A DNA stretch of 64,000 nt, from the NCBI GenBank assembly GCA_033762715.1, contig JANRLL010000007.1:104768-168767 (forward strand). Direction: 5' to 3'. This document shows positions 16,305 through 25,791 of this stretch, one piece after another; the first letter of the stretch is position 1, and every line of letters begins with the position of its first letter. Under the pieces are notes generated by a model. The model saw nothing but the letters and a program-made list of their open reading frames with translations. It was not told the origin of the DNA and did not search any database. Both the position numbers and the translations under genes were made by a program. Source of the DNA: JANRLL01 sp033762715. Its GTDB lineage: Bacteria; Pseudomonadota; Alphaproteobacteria; Rickettsiales; SXRF01.

Positions 16305-18944
16305 ATGACTCAGCCAGCGATTAGCCTAACTCCTTCAACTCTCGATGAGTTTAAAGATGCGACCCCAGCGATGCAGCAATATGGGGCGCTTAAACAAGCC
16401 CATCCCGATTACCTACTTTTTTACCGTATGGGGGATTTTTATGAGCTGTTTTTCGACGATGCGGTGCGCGCTGCGCAGATTTTAGATATTGCACTGACCA
16501 AGCGTGGCAAGCACGCGGGCGACGATATTCCGATGTGCGGGGTGCCGGTGCATAGCCATGAAGCCTATTTGGAGCGTCTGATACGCGCCGGTGTAAAAGT
16601 GGCGATTTGCGAACAGATGGAAGATCCGGCCGAAGCCAAAAAGCGAGGTCCGAAAGCAGTGGTTCGCCGTGAAGTGGTGCGCATTGTAACCCCTGGCACC
16701 ATTACAGAAGACACGCTGCTGGATGCGCGTCAGGCAAGCTATTTAGCGGCCATTGCCGAAAGCGGTGAGGGTATGGCGCTGGCCTGGATGGAGCTATCCA
16801 CCGGCGAATTTTGGGTAACGCCAACAACGCGCCAAAGCGTGGTGGCGGAAGTGGCCCGCGTGGCGCCGCGCGAAATGCTGGTGGCGGCCTCTTGGAGCGA
16901 GCCCTTCGCCGATTGGAAAGATCAGCTGACCATTCAGCCGGAAAGTGTATTTGATGCTCGCCGAGCCGAGCGTTTGTTAAAAGAAAGCTACGCGGTGACG
17001 TCGCTGGAACCGTTTGGTAATTTTTCAGCGGCGGAATTGGCTGCTTGCGGCGCACTGCTTGACTATGTGCGCCTCACGCAAAAAATGACGTCGCTGCGCC
17101 TGGATCCGCCGCGCCAACAACGCGCGAGTGAGCATATGCTCATTGATCCGGCTAGCCAAAAAAACCTGGAAATCATGTCGACCTTATCGGGTGACCGCCG
17201 CGGCAGTTTATTTGCCACGCTCGATGAAACCATCACCGCGCCCGGTGCCCGCCTGCTTGCGAGTTGGCTGGCTGCGCCATTGACCGATGTGGAGCGTATT
17301 TGCGATCGCTTGGATCAAGTCTCGTGCTTAGTGGAACAAAAGGAATTGCGTGAAAAGCTGCGTGCGTATTTACAATCGGTGCCTGATAGCGAACGCGGAT
17401 TATCACGTCTGAATTTAGGCCGTGGTGGCCCGCGCGATATGCTCTCGATTATGGCGGCCCTGCAGGCGGCGCATCAGATACGCCAGCTATTGGAATTGCA
17501 ACAAGCAGAGTTACCCGATGGGCTGATTGCGGTGCGTGATCAATTAGGCGGGCATGAGCTGCTGATTGAAAAACTGGCGGCTTCGCTCAATCCCGATTGC
17601 CCGCTGATGGCGCGTGACGGCAACTTCATTAGGGATGGCTATCATGCGGCACTCGATGAATTTCGTGTGTTAAGCAGCGAAGGCAAGCGCATGATCGCCG
17701 CGCTTGAAAAACGCTATAGCGATGCAACGGGCATTGCGACCTTGAAAATCCGCTTCAATCATGTGCTCGGCTATTACGTCGAAATCACCCAAATCCATCA
17801 AGCCAAAATCACCACCGATTTTATTCATCGCCAAACCTTGGCTAATAATTTGCGCTATACCACGGTGGAGTTATCCGAACTGGAGCGCAAAATTGGTGAG
17901 GCCGCCGACAGAGCGCTTAAGACTGAACTCGAATTGTTTGAAGAATTACTACACGCTATCCATGCGGCGCATGCCGGTATTATTGCCACTGCCCGTGCGC
18001 TGGCGCAGATTGATGTGATGGCATCACTCGCCGAGATGGCGGTAAAGCGCCGTTATGTGCGCCCGATAGTGGATCAAAGCCGGGCGTTTGATATTAAAGC
18101 CGGTCGTCATCCGGTGGTGGAAATGAGCCTAGCGCAAACACGCAAAGAAGGCTTCATCGGCAATGATTGCGATTTACAAGAAGCACAGCATCTATGGTTG
18201 CTGACGGGGCCGAACATGGCGGGTAAAAGTACCTTCCTGCGGCAAAACGCCTTGATTGCCATTATGGCGCAGATGGGCTCGTTCGTGCCGGCCGATAGCG
18301 CTCATATTGGCTGCGTGGACCGCTTATTTAGTCGTGTGGGCGCGGCCGATGATTTGGCGCGCGGGCGTTCGACTTTTATGGTGGAGATGGTAGAAACTGC
18401 CACCATTTTGCATCAAGCCACCAAACATTCGCTGGTGATCTTAGATGAGATTGGACGCGGCACCGCAACCTTCGACGGCTTGTCGCTTGCTTGGGCGGTG
18501 ATGGAGCATTTGCATAATGTGATTCAGTGCCGCGCGTTATTTGCCACCCATTATCATGAGCTCACTAGTCTCACCGAGCATTTGCAGGCGCTTTCTTGCC
18601 ACACCATGAAGGTGAAAGAATGGAAAGGTGATTTGGTCTTTCTGCATGAGGTGGTAGCCGGCAGTGCTGATCGCTCTTACGGTATTCATGTAGCCAAATT
18701 GGCTGGGCTGCCCACCGCCGTGCTAACACGCGCGACGCAGATTTTGCATGAGCTGGAAGCGCAGCGATCAACCGCGGGTGAATTAAGCGCAAGCTTGCCT
18801 TTATTTTCCTATCCTGCGCAGCCGACAGCTGCAGTTGCGCCTACTATCAGTGCCGTGGAACAGGAGCTTTCCGAGTTACAACCTGACCAGCTTACACCCA
18901 AGCAAGCACTTGATATATTATATAAATTAAAGTCCCTACTCTAG
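16305..18944 (+). CDS. mutS: DNA mismatch repair protein MutS
   Basis: Recognises mismatches and, with MutL, starts strand-specific repair. The mismatch-binding N-terminus has the Phe-x-Glu wedge in MGDFYELFF; the C-terminal ATPase has the P-loop GPNMAGKST, the Walker B DEIGRGT and the THYHELT motif. The frame is open from an ATG at 16227, but family alignment and a GTGAGAG site just upstream favour 16305 (about 879 residues). Nothing appears damaged. Confidence 0.96.
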   Translation: MTQPAISLTPSTLDEFKDATPAMQQYGALKQAHPDYLLFYRMGDFYELFFDDAVRAAQILDIALTKRGKHAGDDIPMCGVPVHSHEAYLERLIRAGVKVAICEQMEDPAEAKKRGPKAVVRREVVRIVTPGTITEDTLLDARQASYLAAIAESGEGMALAWMELSTGEFWVTPTTRQSVVAEVARVAPREMLVAASWSEPFADWKDQLTIQPESVFDARRAERLLKESYAVTSLEPFGNFSAAELAACGALLDYVRLTQKMTSLRLDPPRQQRASEHMLIDPASQKNLEIMSTLSGDRRGSLFATLDETITAPGARLLASWLAAPLTDVERICDRLDQVSCLVEQKELREKLRAYLQSVPDSERGLSRLNLGRGGPRDMLSIMAALQAAHQIRQLLELQQAELPDGLIAVRDQLGGHELLIEKLAASLNPDCPLMARDGNFIRDGYHAALDEFRVLSSEGKRMIAALEKRYSDATGIATLKIRFNHVLGYYVEITQIHQAKITTDFIHRQTLANNLRYTTVELSELERKIGEAADRALKTELELFEELLHAIHAAHAGIIATARALAQIDVMASLAEMAVKRRYVRPIVDQSRAFDIKAGRHPVVEMSLAQTRKEGFIGNDCDLQEAQHLWLLTGPNMAGKSTFLRQNALIAIMAQMGSFVPADSAHIGCVDRLFSRVGAADDLARGRSTFMVEMVETATILHQATKHSLVILDEIGRGTATFDGLSLAWAVMEHLHNVIQCRALFATHYHELTSLTEHLQALSCHTMKVKEWKGDLVFLHEVVAGSADRSYGIHVAKLAGLPTAVLTRATQILHELEAQRSTAGELSASLPLFSYPAQPTAAVAPTISAVEQELSELQPDQLTPKQALDILYKLKSLL

Positions 18945-19013
18945 GCTTGCATTTAGCGGGATTGCCGCTATATTCACACTGCAAAAAAGTAAATTGAAAT
19001 AAACCACAAAGTT

Positions 19014-20231
19014 ATGCCGCAAAAATCTGTTTTACTCATTATTTCAGGCTCTATTGCTGCCTATAAATCGTTGGAACTGATTCGCCGTTTAACCGAACAG
19101 CGTATTCAAGTGCGTGCGATTTTGACTAAAGGCGGCGCGCAATTTATCACACCTCTTTCAGTGGCATCGCTCACCGGTCAGGGCGTGTATGACGAATTAT
19201 GGTCGCTAAAAGATGAAACGGAAATGGGCCATATTCGCCTGTCGCGCGAAGCAGATCTCGTAGTGGTTGCTCCGGCCTCGGCTGACCTAATTGCAAAAAT
19301 GGCGAATGGTCTTGCCGATGATTTGGCAACGGCGACTTTGCTTGCAAACAAAAAGCCGTTGTTGGTGGCACCTGCCATGAACACGCAGATGTGGAATCAT
19401 CCGGCCACGCAACGCAACTTGAAGCAAATTGAGAAAGACGGCGCAAACATTATTGCGCCAGGTGCTGGCATGCTTGCCTGCGGCGAAGTGGGTCAAGGGC
19501 GCATGGCAGAGCCTGATACGATTGCGGAAGCCATTATAGATCAGCTAGGTGGTGTGAGCGGTGGACGCTTACTGAAAAATGTAAGGGCGTTGGTCACTAG
19601 CGGTCCAACCTATGAAGCGATTGATCCGGTACGTTTTATTGGTAATCGCTCGTCTGGCAAACAAGGTCATGCCATTGCCGAAGAATTGGCTCGCCAAGGT
19701 GCGCAGGTGACGTTGGTAACAGGCCCTACCGGCTTGCCTGAGCCGCATGGTGTGCAGATGATACGGGTGACGTCCGCAGGACAAATGCTTGCTGAGTGTG
19801 AGCGTCAATTGCCTGTGGATGTAGCTGTGTTTACGGCTGCGGTTGCCGATTGGCGCGTTGAAACGGTCGCGGTGGAAAAAATCAAAAAAAGCCGTCAGGC
19901 GCCTTCGTTGAAACTGGTCGAGAATCCTGATATTTTGCAGCGTGTGGCTACCGGCAAACAACGCCCGAAATTGGTGGTTGGTTTTGCGGCTGAAACCGAA
20001 AGCCTGATTAAAAATGCGGAAGCTAAACGCAAGCGCAAAAAAGCCGATTGGATTGTTGCCAATGATGTATCGAATGGCAAAGTATTCGATAGTGACAAGA
20101 ATAAAGTGGCGCTGATTACGGCGCGCGGCAATGAACAATGGCCGCTGATGGATAAAGAAGAAGTAGCCGCGCGATTGGTAGAAAGAATTACCAAAGCGCT
20201 GGTGACGGCGAAACCAAAACTTGCAAAATAG
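19014..20231 (+). CDS. coaBC: bifunctional phosphopantothenoylcysteine decarboxylase/synthase
   Basis: Joins cysteine to 4'-phosphopantothenate (CoaB) and decarboxylates the product (CoaC) in coenzyme A synthesis. The N-terminal flavoprotein domain has GSIAAYKSLELIR and the PAMNTQMW motif; the C-terminal synthase has SGPTYEAIDPVRFIGNRSSG and VKKIK-like basic residues. Length is 405, normal for the fused enzyme. dut follows after 11 bases, a common bacterial pairing. Confidence 0.96.
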   Translation: MPQKSVLLIISGSIAAYKSLELIRRLTEQRIQVRAILTKGGAQFITPLSVASLTGQGVYDELWSLKDETEMGHIRLSREADLVVVAPASADLIAKMANGLADDLATATLLANKKPLLVAPAMNTQMWNHPATQRNLKQIEKDGANIIAPGAGMLACGEVGQGRMAEPDTIAEAIIDQLGGVSGGRLLKNVRALVTSGPTYEAIDPVRFIGNRSSGKQGHAIAEELARQGAQVTLVTGPTGLPEPHGVQMIRVTSAGQMLAECERQLPVDVAVFTAAVADWRVETVAVEKIKKSRQAPSLKLVENPDILQRVATGKQRPKLVVGFAAETESLIKNAEAKRKRKKADWIVANDVSNGKVFDSDKNKVALITARGNEQWPLMDKEEVAARLVERITKALVTAKPKLAK

Positions 20232-20242
20232 GGGATACGTAT

Positions 20243-20704
20243 ATGGTGACTGTTAAACTGCAACGCTTGCCACATGGACAGGATTTGCCATTGCCGGAAT
20301 ATGCCACTGAGCTCAGCGCGGGTGTTGATTTGATGGCCGCCATCGATGCCGAAGTGACGCTTAAGCCGATGGAGCGCCGCTTGATCGAAACCGGTATCGC
20401 CATTGCCTTGCCAGCCAATTATGAAGCGCAGATACGTCCGCGTTCCGGCCTGGCGTTTAAACATGGTATTTCGCTGGTTAATACGCCTGGCACCATTGAT
20501 GCTGATTATCGAGGCGAACTGAAAGTATTGCTGATCAATCTCGGACAAGAACCGTTTGTGATTACACGCGGTATGCGTATTGCGCAAATGGTCGTTGCTC
20601 CCGTTTCGCGCGTGTCGTTCGAAGTGGCAGAGTCGCTCGAGGATACTGAGCGTAGCGCAGGCGGATTTGGTTCAACCGGTACCAGCATACGAAAAGCAGG
20701 CTAA
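20243..20704 (+). CDS. dut: dUTP diphosphatase
   Basis: Hydrolyses dUTP to dUMP, keeping uracil out of DNA. All trimeric dUTPase motifs are visible in 153 residues: AGVDLMA, RPRSGLAFKHG, GTIDADYRGE, RIAQMVV and the C-terminal GGFGSTG arm. Its stop overlaps the start of the Rrf2 gene (TAATG). Confidence 0.96.
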   Translation: MVTVKLQRLPHGQDLPLPEYATELSAGVDLMAAIDAEVTLKPMERRLIETGIAIALPANYEAQIRPRSGLAFKHGISLVNTPGTIDADYRGELKVLLINLGQEPFVITRGMRIAQMVVAPVSRVSFEVAESLEDTERSAGGFGSTGTSIRKAG

Positions 20705-21147
20705 TGATCACGCTACCTAAAAAACTCTATTACGCCGTCGAAGCCGTACTCTTCATTGCCTATAATGCCGGCTTGGGCCCAATCAGCAGCCGTGATATTG
20801 CTGAGCGTCAAGGCCTGCCGCCGCGCTATTTAGAGCAGCTGATGCAACGCTTGGTGCGCGCCGGAATTTTGCGTGGGGTGCGCGGGCCGCGTGGTGGTTA
20901 CGTATTGGCACGTGAACGCCGCCGTATTACCGTTGGCGATATTTGCAGTGTGCTGAGCGAAGAGGCCGACGAAGGCAGTTATGCCGGTACGCCGCTGGGC
21001 CATCTGGTGGTCAAACCCGTATGGGATAATGCCGGTCAGCAAATGATGGAGTATTTGAAACAGGTCAACCTGGCAGAGCTGTGTGAACAGGCTCTCACGC
21101 GTAACGTTAAAAAACTATCCGAAGAAAAACTAGACTTCGCGATTTAA
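20704..21147 (+). CDS. Rrf2-family transcriptional regulator
   Basis: A winged-helix repressor of 147 residues with the Rrf2 pattern: LYYAVEAVLFIA, ISSRDIAERQGLPPRYLEQLMQRL and the wing VRGPRGGYVLARE. The three clustered cysteines that hold a [2Fe-2S] cluster in IscR are missing, so it is more like CymR-type regulators. It lies 16 bases before cysK, so control of cysteine synthesis is a reasonable inference. It overlaps dut by one base. Confidence 0.88.
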   Translation: MITLPKKLYYAVEAVLFIAYNAGLGPISSRDIAERQGLPPRYLEQLMQRLVRAGILRGVRGPRGGYVLARERRRITVGDICSVLSEEADEGSYAGTPLGHLVVKPVWDNAGQQMMEYLKQVNLAELCEQALTRNVKKLSEEKLDFAI

Positions 21148-21163
21148 TAGAAAGGACATAGTT

Positions 21164-22147
21164 ATGACCGCCCAAGCTCAGAAACTTCCCACCGTACAGC
21201 TCGATAGCCCAGGCCGTGGACGTATTTATGAAAATATTGTTGAAACCATCGGCAATACGCCGCTCATTCGTTTGGGACGTCTGGCAAAAGAAGCAGGCTG
21301 CGTAGCTGATATTGTGGTGAAAGCTGAATTTTTCAATCCGCTTTCTTCGGTGAAAGACCGCATTGCGCTGTCCATGGTGGAAGCGGCAGAAGCCTCTGGC
21401 AAACTAACCCATGACAGCGTGTTGGTCGAGCCTACCTCAGGCAATACCGGTATTGCGCTTGCCTTCGTTTGTGCAGCGAAAGGCTATAAGCTGATCCTTA
21501 CCATGCCGGAGAGCATGTCGATCGAACGTCGCAAAATGCTAAAATTATTGGGTGCGGAACTCGAATTGACGCCAGCTGCAAAAGGCATGCGTGGCGCCAT
21601 TGAGCGTGCGGAAGAAATTCTGGCCACCAACCCAAATGCGCTGATGCTGCAACAATTCAAAAACCCATCCAACCCTGAAATTCATCGCCGCACCACGGCC
21701 GAAGAAATCTGGGCTGATACCCAAGGTAAGGTCGATGTGTTTATCACTGGCGTTGGCACGGGTGGTACCATCACCGGTACAGCGCAAGTGCTTAAAAATA
21801 AAAAGCCATCCGTGCGTATCATCGCGGTAGAGCCGGAAGACAGCCCCGTGCTCTCCGGCGGCAAACCAGGCCCGCATAAAATTCAAGGTATCGGCGCTGG
21901 TTTCGTTCCTGATGTATTGCAGAAAGATTTGATCGATGAGATCATTACTATCGGCAACCAAACCTCCTTTGAAACGGCGCGCAGGATTGCCAAGCTTGAA
22001 GGCATACCAGTGGGTATTTCCTCCGGTGCAACCATTGCAGCGGCCTTAGAAGTAGGTGCGCGTCCCGAGATGAAAGGAAAACTGATCGTGGTGATTGCTG
22101 CTTCTACTGCCGAACGCTACATATCAACCGATTTATTTGCGGAGTAA
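21164..22147 (+). CDS. cysK: cysteine synthase A
   Basis: Makes cysteine from O-acetylserine and sulfide. The 327-residue PLP enzyme has the Schiff-base K64 in SSVKDRIA, the substrate loop TSGNTGIAL, the phosphate-binding GTGGTITG loop, and SSGATIAAAL near the end. AAAGGA precedes the ATG. Its stop overlaps the start of the MoeB-like gene, so sulfur assimilation and adenylation are coupled in one operon. Confidence 0.95.
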   Translation: MTAQAQKLPTVQLDSPGRGRIYENIVETIGNTPLIRLGRLAKEAGCVADIVVKAEFFNPLSSVKDRIALSMVEAAEASGKLTHDSVLVEPTSGNTGIALAFVCAAKGYKLILTMPESMSIERRKMLKLLGAELELTPAAKGMRGAIERAEEILATNPNALMLQQFKNPSNPEIHRRTTAEEIWADTQGKVDVFITGVGTGGTITGTAQVLKNKKPSVRIIAVEPEDSPVLSGGKPGPHKIQGIGAGFVPDVLQKDLIDEIITIGNQTSFETARRIAKLEGIPVGISSGATIAAALEVGARPEMKGKLIVVIAASTAERYISTDLFAE

Positions 22148-22890
22148 TGGCGTCTCTTACATCGGATCAATTACGCCGTTACGCGCGACATGTGGTGTTG
22201 CCGGAAATCGGTGAAGCTGGTCAGGCGAGGTTGCTTGCATCCTCGGTGTTGGTAATTGGCGTGGGTGGGCTGGGCTCACCGGCACTGGCTTATTTGGCGG
22301 CAGGTGGCGTGGGGCGACTTGGAATTGTCGAGCCTGACCGTGTGGAGCTTTCGAATTTACAGCGTCAGCTTTTGTTTGAAACCGCCGATATTGGCCGCGC
22401 GAAAGTACAGGCGGCGGCTGATCGCATCCATGAGATCAATCCCGATTGCACCGTAGAGACGCATGAGCTGCGTCTGGATGCGGGCAATGCACATCAGCTA
22501 ATCGCCGCCTATGATCTGGTGGTGGATGCGAGCGACAATTTTGAAACCCGCTTTACGGTTGCAGATAGTTGCTCGCAATTAGAAAAGCCCCTAGTGTCTG
22601 CAGCCATTGTTGGATTCTCCGCGCAGCTTAGCACGTTTAAACCGTATTTAGGCGCACCGCATCCCAGCTATCGCTGTTTGGTTTCAACGCAGCCTGAGCG
22701 CGAACGCAGCTGTGCGCAAGAAGGTATTATTGGCCCGCTGGCCGGCATGTTAGGAAGTATGCAGGCGCTGGAGGCTATGAAAGAGCTTTTGGGCATTGGT
22801 GAATCGTTCTCCGGGCGGGTGCTTATCATCGACGGGCTTGCGATGCGCATGCGTTATGTTATTCTGCCCAGGTCTTATGATCATGCGTAA
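22147..22890 (+). CDS. MoeB/ThiF/HesA-family adenylyltransferase
   Basis: An E1-like enzyme (247 residues) that adenylates the C-terminal glycine of a ubiquitin-like sulfur carrier such as MoaD or ThiS. The nucleotide loop GVGGLGSPALAYL, the ELSNLQRQLLF block and D-N-F-E-T-R are present, as is the cysteine in SCAQEGIIGPL. The usual structural zinc site looks lost: the first CxxC is SYRC here and the second pair near the C-terminus is absent. Being behind cysK it may serve thiamine, molybdopterin or another sulfur-carrier route. Confidence 0.85.
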   Translation: MASLTSDQLRRYARHVVLPEIGEAGQARLLASSVLVIGVGGLGSPALAYLAAGGVGRLGIVEPDRVELSNLQRQLLFETADIGRAKVQAAADRIHEINPDCTVETHELRLDAGNAHQLIAAYDLVVDASDNFETRFTVADSCSQLEKPLVSAAIVGFSAQLSTFKPYLGAPHPSYRCLVSTQPERERSCAQEGIIGPLAGMLGSMQALEAMKELLGIGESFSGRVLIIDGLAMRMRYVILPRSYDHA

Positions 22891-22893
22891 CCT

Positions 22894-24033
22894 GTGAAAA
22901 ATACTGTGGCACGTAAAAAGAAAACGCGCGGCTTAAAGTCTTCCATATTGGTATATGCAGTCTTTATTGGCATTACCGTAACAGGCCTTTGGCTGGTTTC
23001 TTTTATTTACCCCACTGTCGTCAACAATTTCGGTCTGGATAATAAAAAACCGGCAGAGTGCCGTGTCATTGCAAATGAACTGGTTATCAAGCGAAAAACC
23101 AGTGGTGCCACCAGCCGTAAGCGAAGCTCCCCGCTCTATACTGTCAAGATTCTTTATGAATATCGCGTCGCGGGGCAAAATTACCGTTCGGATACCACTT
23201 ATTACAAAAATATTGCTGGCTGGGATAAGGAACGGCTTGAAAGATTTGTCGGCCATTATCCTTCCGGGTCTATTGTACCGTGCTTAGTGGATTATGACCA
23301 TCCTGAGCATGTAATTGTGCATGAGGGGACATGGGATGAAATACGCCCGCATTTGGTGTTTGCTGGCTTTGGCCTGATATTGCTGATATGGGGTGGTGGT
23401 GGCCTTGCTCTGATGATGTATGATGTATTTTCTCCGATCAAAACGCGCCTGCGCTCCGAGCGGCAAGTAACCGCCAAAGGTATACCGCTTGCTCCTCCTG
23501 GCAATCGTATATGGGCTGTTGCAAAGTCAGTGGCCACATTGTCCATATGCATATTGCTGGCACAGGGTTTGCCCGTGCCGTTTTCATGGCTGCTGTATTT
23601 ATTTTCTGCCGTGGCGTTGCTGGCCGCGGTTCTTTCGGTGGCACGTCTTTTTACTCCGGCCGTTACGGTATATTCCAGCGAAAAAAACTTGCATATCGGT
23701 CGCAGTAATACGTTGAGTTGGACACTGACTGCCGGATGGCTAAAACCCTTACGCATCACTTTGCAGCTGGTATCCGATAAAAGAACCTATGACGATGATG
23801 GTGACGAAAAACTGGATAGTGAACACCGGCTATTATTAGTCGCCGATATTGATATTCCAGAGTTGGTTGCCGAGGGCAGTGCAACCATAGCGATTCCTAC
23901 TGATGTGCAGCCGAGCAAGCGCTCAACGAGCGAGTATTACGAATGGAATGTCCGTGTTGTAGCTAAGCTGCGCTGGTGGCCCGACATGCGCGAACATTTT
24001 CCCGTGAAGCTTGTCCCTGCCCCAACCGATTGA
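22894..24033 (+). CDS. DUF3592 membrane protein
   Basis: A 379-residue protein starting at GTG (22894), four bases after the previous stop. A basic N-terminus leads into one helix (about 18-42), then an extracytoplasmic DUF3592-like region (YRVAGQNYRSDTTYY, YPSGSIVPCLVDYDHPEHVIV), a second helix, a cytoplasmic linker, and a third hydrophobic pair near 205-245. The last 130 residues look like a soluble beta domain. Function is unknown. Confidence 0.7.
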   Translation: MKNTVARKKKTRGLKSSILVYAVFIGITVTGLWLVSFIYPTVVNNFGLDNKKPAECRVIANELVIKRKTSGATSRKRSSPLYTVKILYEYRVAGQNYRSDTTYYKNIAGWDKERLERFVGHYPSGSIVPCLVDYDHPEHVIVHEGTWDEIRPHLVFAGFGLILLIWGGGGLALMMYDVFSPIKTRLRSERQVTAKGIPLAPPGNRIWAVAKSVATLSICILLAQGLPVPFSWLLYLFSAVALLAAVLSVARLFTPAVTVYSSEKNLHIGRSNTLSWTLTAGWLKPLRITLQLVSDKRTYDDDGDEKLDSEHRLLLVADIDIPELVAEGSATIAIPTDVQPSKRSTSEYYEWNVRVVAKLRWWPDMREHFPVKLVPAPTD

Positions 24034-24088
24034 TGTAGCCGTGACAAGATTACTTGCAAGCAAGGCGCATAATCCCTAATTATGGGGT

Positions 24089-24574
24089 ATGGGTAATTTT
24101 TTTTTCATATTGCTACTGGGGCTGTCATTTCCAGTCATGGCTGCGGGTGTCAATAATTCGGGCTTGCCGGTGCCACGTTGGGTATCGTTGCGTTCGGAAG
24201 AAGTGAATGTGCGAACGGGCCCAGGCACGCGCTACCCGATTCAATGGGTATACCGGCGCGATGGCATGCCGGTTGAGGTCATTGAAGAATTCGATTTATG
24301 GCGCAAGATTCGCGACTCAGACGGCACCTCCGGCTGGGTGCATAAAGGCATGGTGCAAAGCAAGCGCAACATCATGATCAAAAGCAAGGATGCGCAAATC
24401 ATGCGCTCCGAACCCAAAGAAAAAGCGCGACCGATTTTAAAAGCAGAACCCACGGTGATTGGCCAACTCATGGAATGTAACGAGGAGTGGTGCCGCGTTC
24501 AGATTTCAGGCCATAAAGGCTGGCTGGAGAAGAAAGTGCTATGGGGTGTTTATAAAGCCGACATGTTTGATTGA
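24089..24574 (+). CDS. SH3-like domain secreted protein
   Basis: A 161-residue protein with a signal peptide (cleavage near VMAAG) and two bacterial SH3-like repeats: LRSEEVNVRTGPGTRYPIQW with SGWVHKGMV, and a second copy ending GHKGWLEKKVLWG. Such proteins bind cell-wall peptides, and the role is probably periplasmic. The 3' end overlaps the convergent GH3 gene by about 25 bases. TTGCAA and TAATTA 17 bases apart just upstream could be a promoter giving a very short leader. Confidence 0.82.
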   Translation: MGNFFFILLLGLSFPVMAAGVNNSGLPVPRWVSLRSEEVNVRTGPGTRYPIQWVYRRDGMPVEVIEEFDLWRKIRDSDGTSGWVHKGMVQSKRNIMIKSKDAQIMRSEPKEKARPILKAEPTVIGQLMECNEEWCRVQISGHKGWLEKKVLWGVYKADMFD

Positions 24575-25713
24575 GGCGTAAGTAAATCCATATTCAGGCA
24601 ATATTTTTTAGCAAAATCCGCTAATTCAGAACGTAAAGCTGACTCATCGCAGGGTATATATTTTTTCGCAGCGAATAACAATGCTTCTCTTGCACGTTGA
24701 TAAATAGCCGGATTCGGTGCTGGCATATTACCTGATAGTTTGCGTATGATAGTAATGGCCGCATGACTACATAGCGCTATATCATTACCTGCTACTAATG
24801 ACTGTGATATATTTGCGAAAATGTTCGTTTCTATAGACGGAATGCATATATCATCAGTCAATAGTAATCCCTTATAACCCAATTTATTGCGAATAAACTC
24901 GATACCCTTTGAGGAAAATACAACAGGCGTTTGATTATCTAATTGGTTAAAGGTAGCAATTGATGTCATGGCCATTGGCATATCAGTGAATGATTTATAA
25001 ATTGCCCAATCTGCTTCTAGTTCTTCGTGCGAATGAGGAATATTCGTTAGCTCTCTGTCGCTATCAGTGATAGCACGGCCTTGGCCTGGGATATGTTTTA
25101 TAACTGGAATTATGCCACCTTCTAGCAATGCATCGCAAGCTACGTGCCCCAGCGCGGTTACAATGCCATGATCGGGCCCAAAGCTCCGGTATGTGTTTCG
25201 ATTAACGTTGGTGCTATATTGCACATCAAGAAGGGGGGCGGCATTAGTATTCAATCCTACTGCTTTCATGTCACGAGCAATTAGCCGGTATGTAAGATAG
25301 GTTATGCGTTTAGCATCTTCCATATTTTGCCGAGCAATGATACCCATGCTAGGTGGCGCAGGGTAATTTACCCACTGTGGCGGGGTCATGCGTAGAACCG
25401 ATCCACCTTCTTGGTCAATAATTGTAATAATGTCATAGCCGCAAATATCACGTAGTTTTTCAATAAAAGTACGAAGTTGCGATCGGTTTGAAATATTACG
25501 TTGATAAAATAAGAAACCTATCGGCTTAATTATTTGTATGTCATCAATCTGCTGAGGATATAGTTTTTGGTCATCAAGTCCGATAATGATCGGACGTGGA
25601 ATAACAAAATGTTGTTCCCATAAACCCTGGAAAGCGCGACATGCTGCTACTGTTAGGCCTGCGGCGCCTAAGCCTGTCAGCAATTGCCGGCGCGATAATC
25701 GGATATGCGGCAT
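24550..25713 (-). CDS. glycoside hydrolase family 3 (NagZ-like) protein, probable Tat lipoprotein
   Basis: Resembles beta-N-acetylhexosaminidase NagZ, which trims muropeptides during wall recycling. The N-terminus has a twin-arginine motif (SRRQLL, residues 7-12) and a lipobox-like VAAC ending at C25, unlike the usual cytosolic NagZ. IDQEGG (99-104) and the nucleophile motif LLTDDI (284-289) are kept. The motif normally reading KH-PGHG...DSH is KHIPGQG...DSD here, so the catalytic histidine of the Asp-His pair is replaced by D219. The gene looks AT-richer than its neighbours, suggesting acquisition. Activity is uncertain. Confidence 0.8.
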   Translation of the reverse strand: MPHIRLSRRQLLTGLGAAGLTVAACRAFQGLWEQHFVIPRPIIIGLDDQKLYPQQIDDIQIIKPIGFLFYQRNISNRSQLRTFIEKLRDICGYDIITIIDQEGGSVLRMTPPQWVNYPAPPSMGIIARQNMEDAKRITYLTYRLIARDMKAVGLNTNAAPLLDVQYSTNVNRNTYRSFGPDHGIVTALGHVACDALLEGGIIPVIKHIPGQGRAITDSDRELTNIPHSHEELEADWAIYKSFTDMPMAMTSIATFNQLDNQTPVVFSSKGIEFIRNKLGYKGLLLTDDICIPSIETNIFANISQSLVAGNDIALCSHAAITIIRKLSGNMPAPNPAIYQRAREALLFAAKKYIPCDESALRSELADFAKKYCLNMDLLTPQSNMSAL

Positions 25714-25791
25714 AGACGACGGATACTCGCCTGTAAGTTACGACCGCTTCACCATAGCCTAAAATAGGATTTATTATACAGTTATTTTTTG

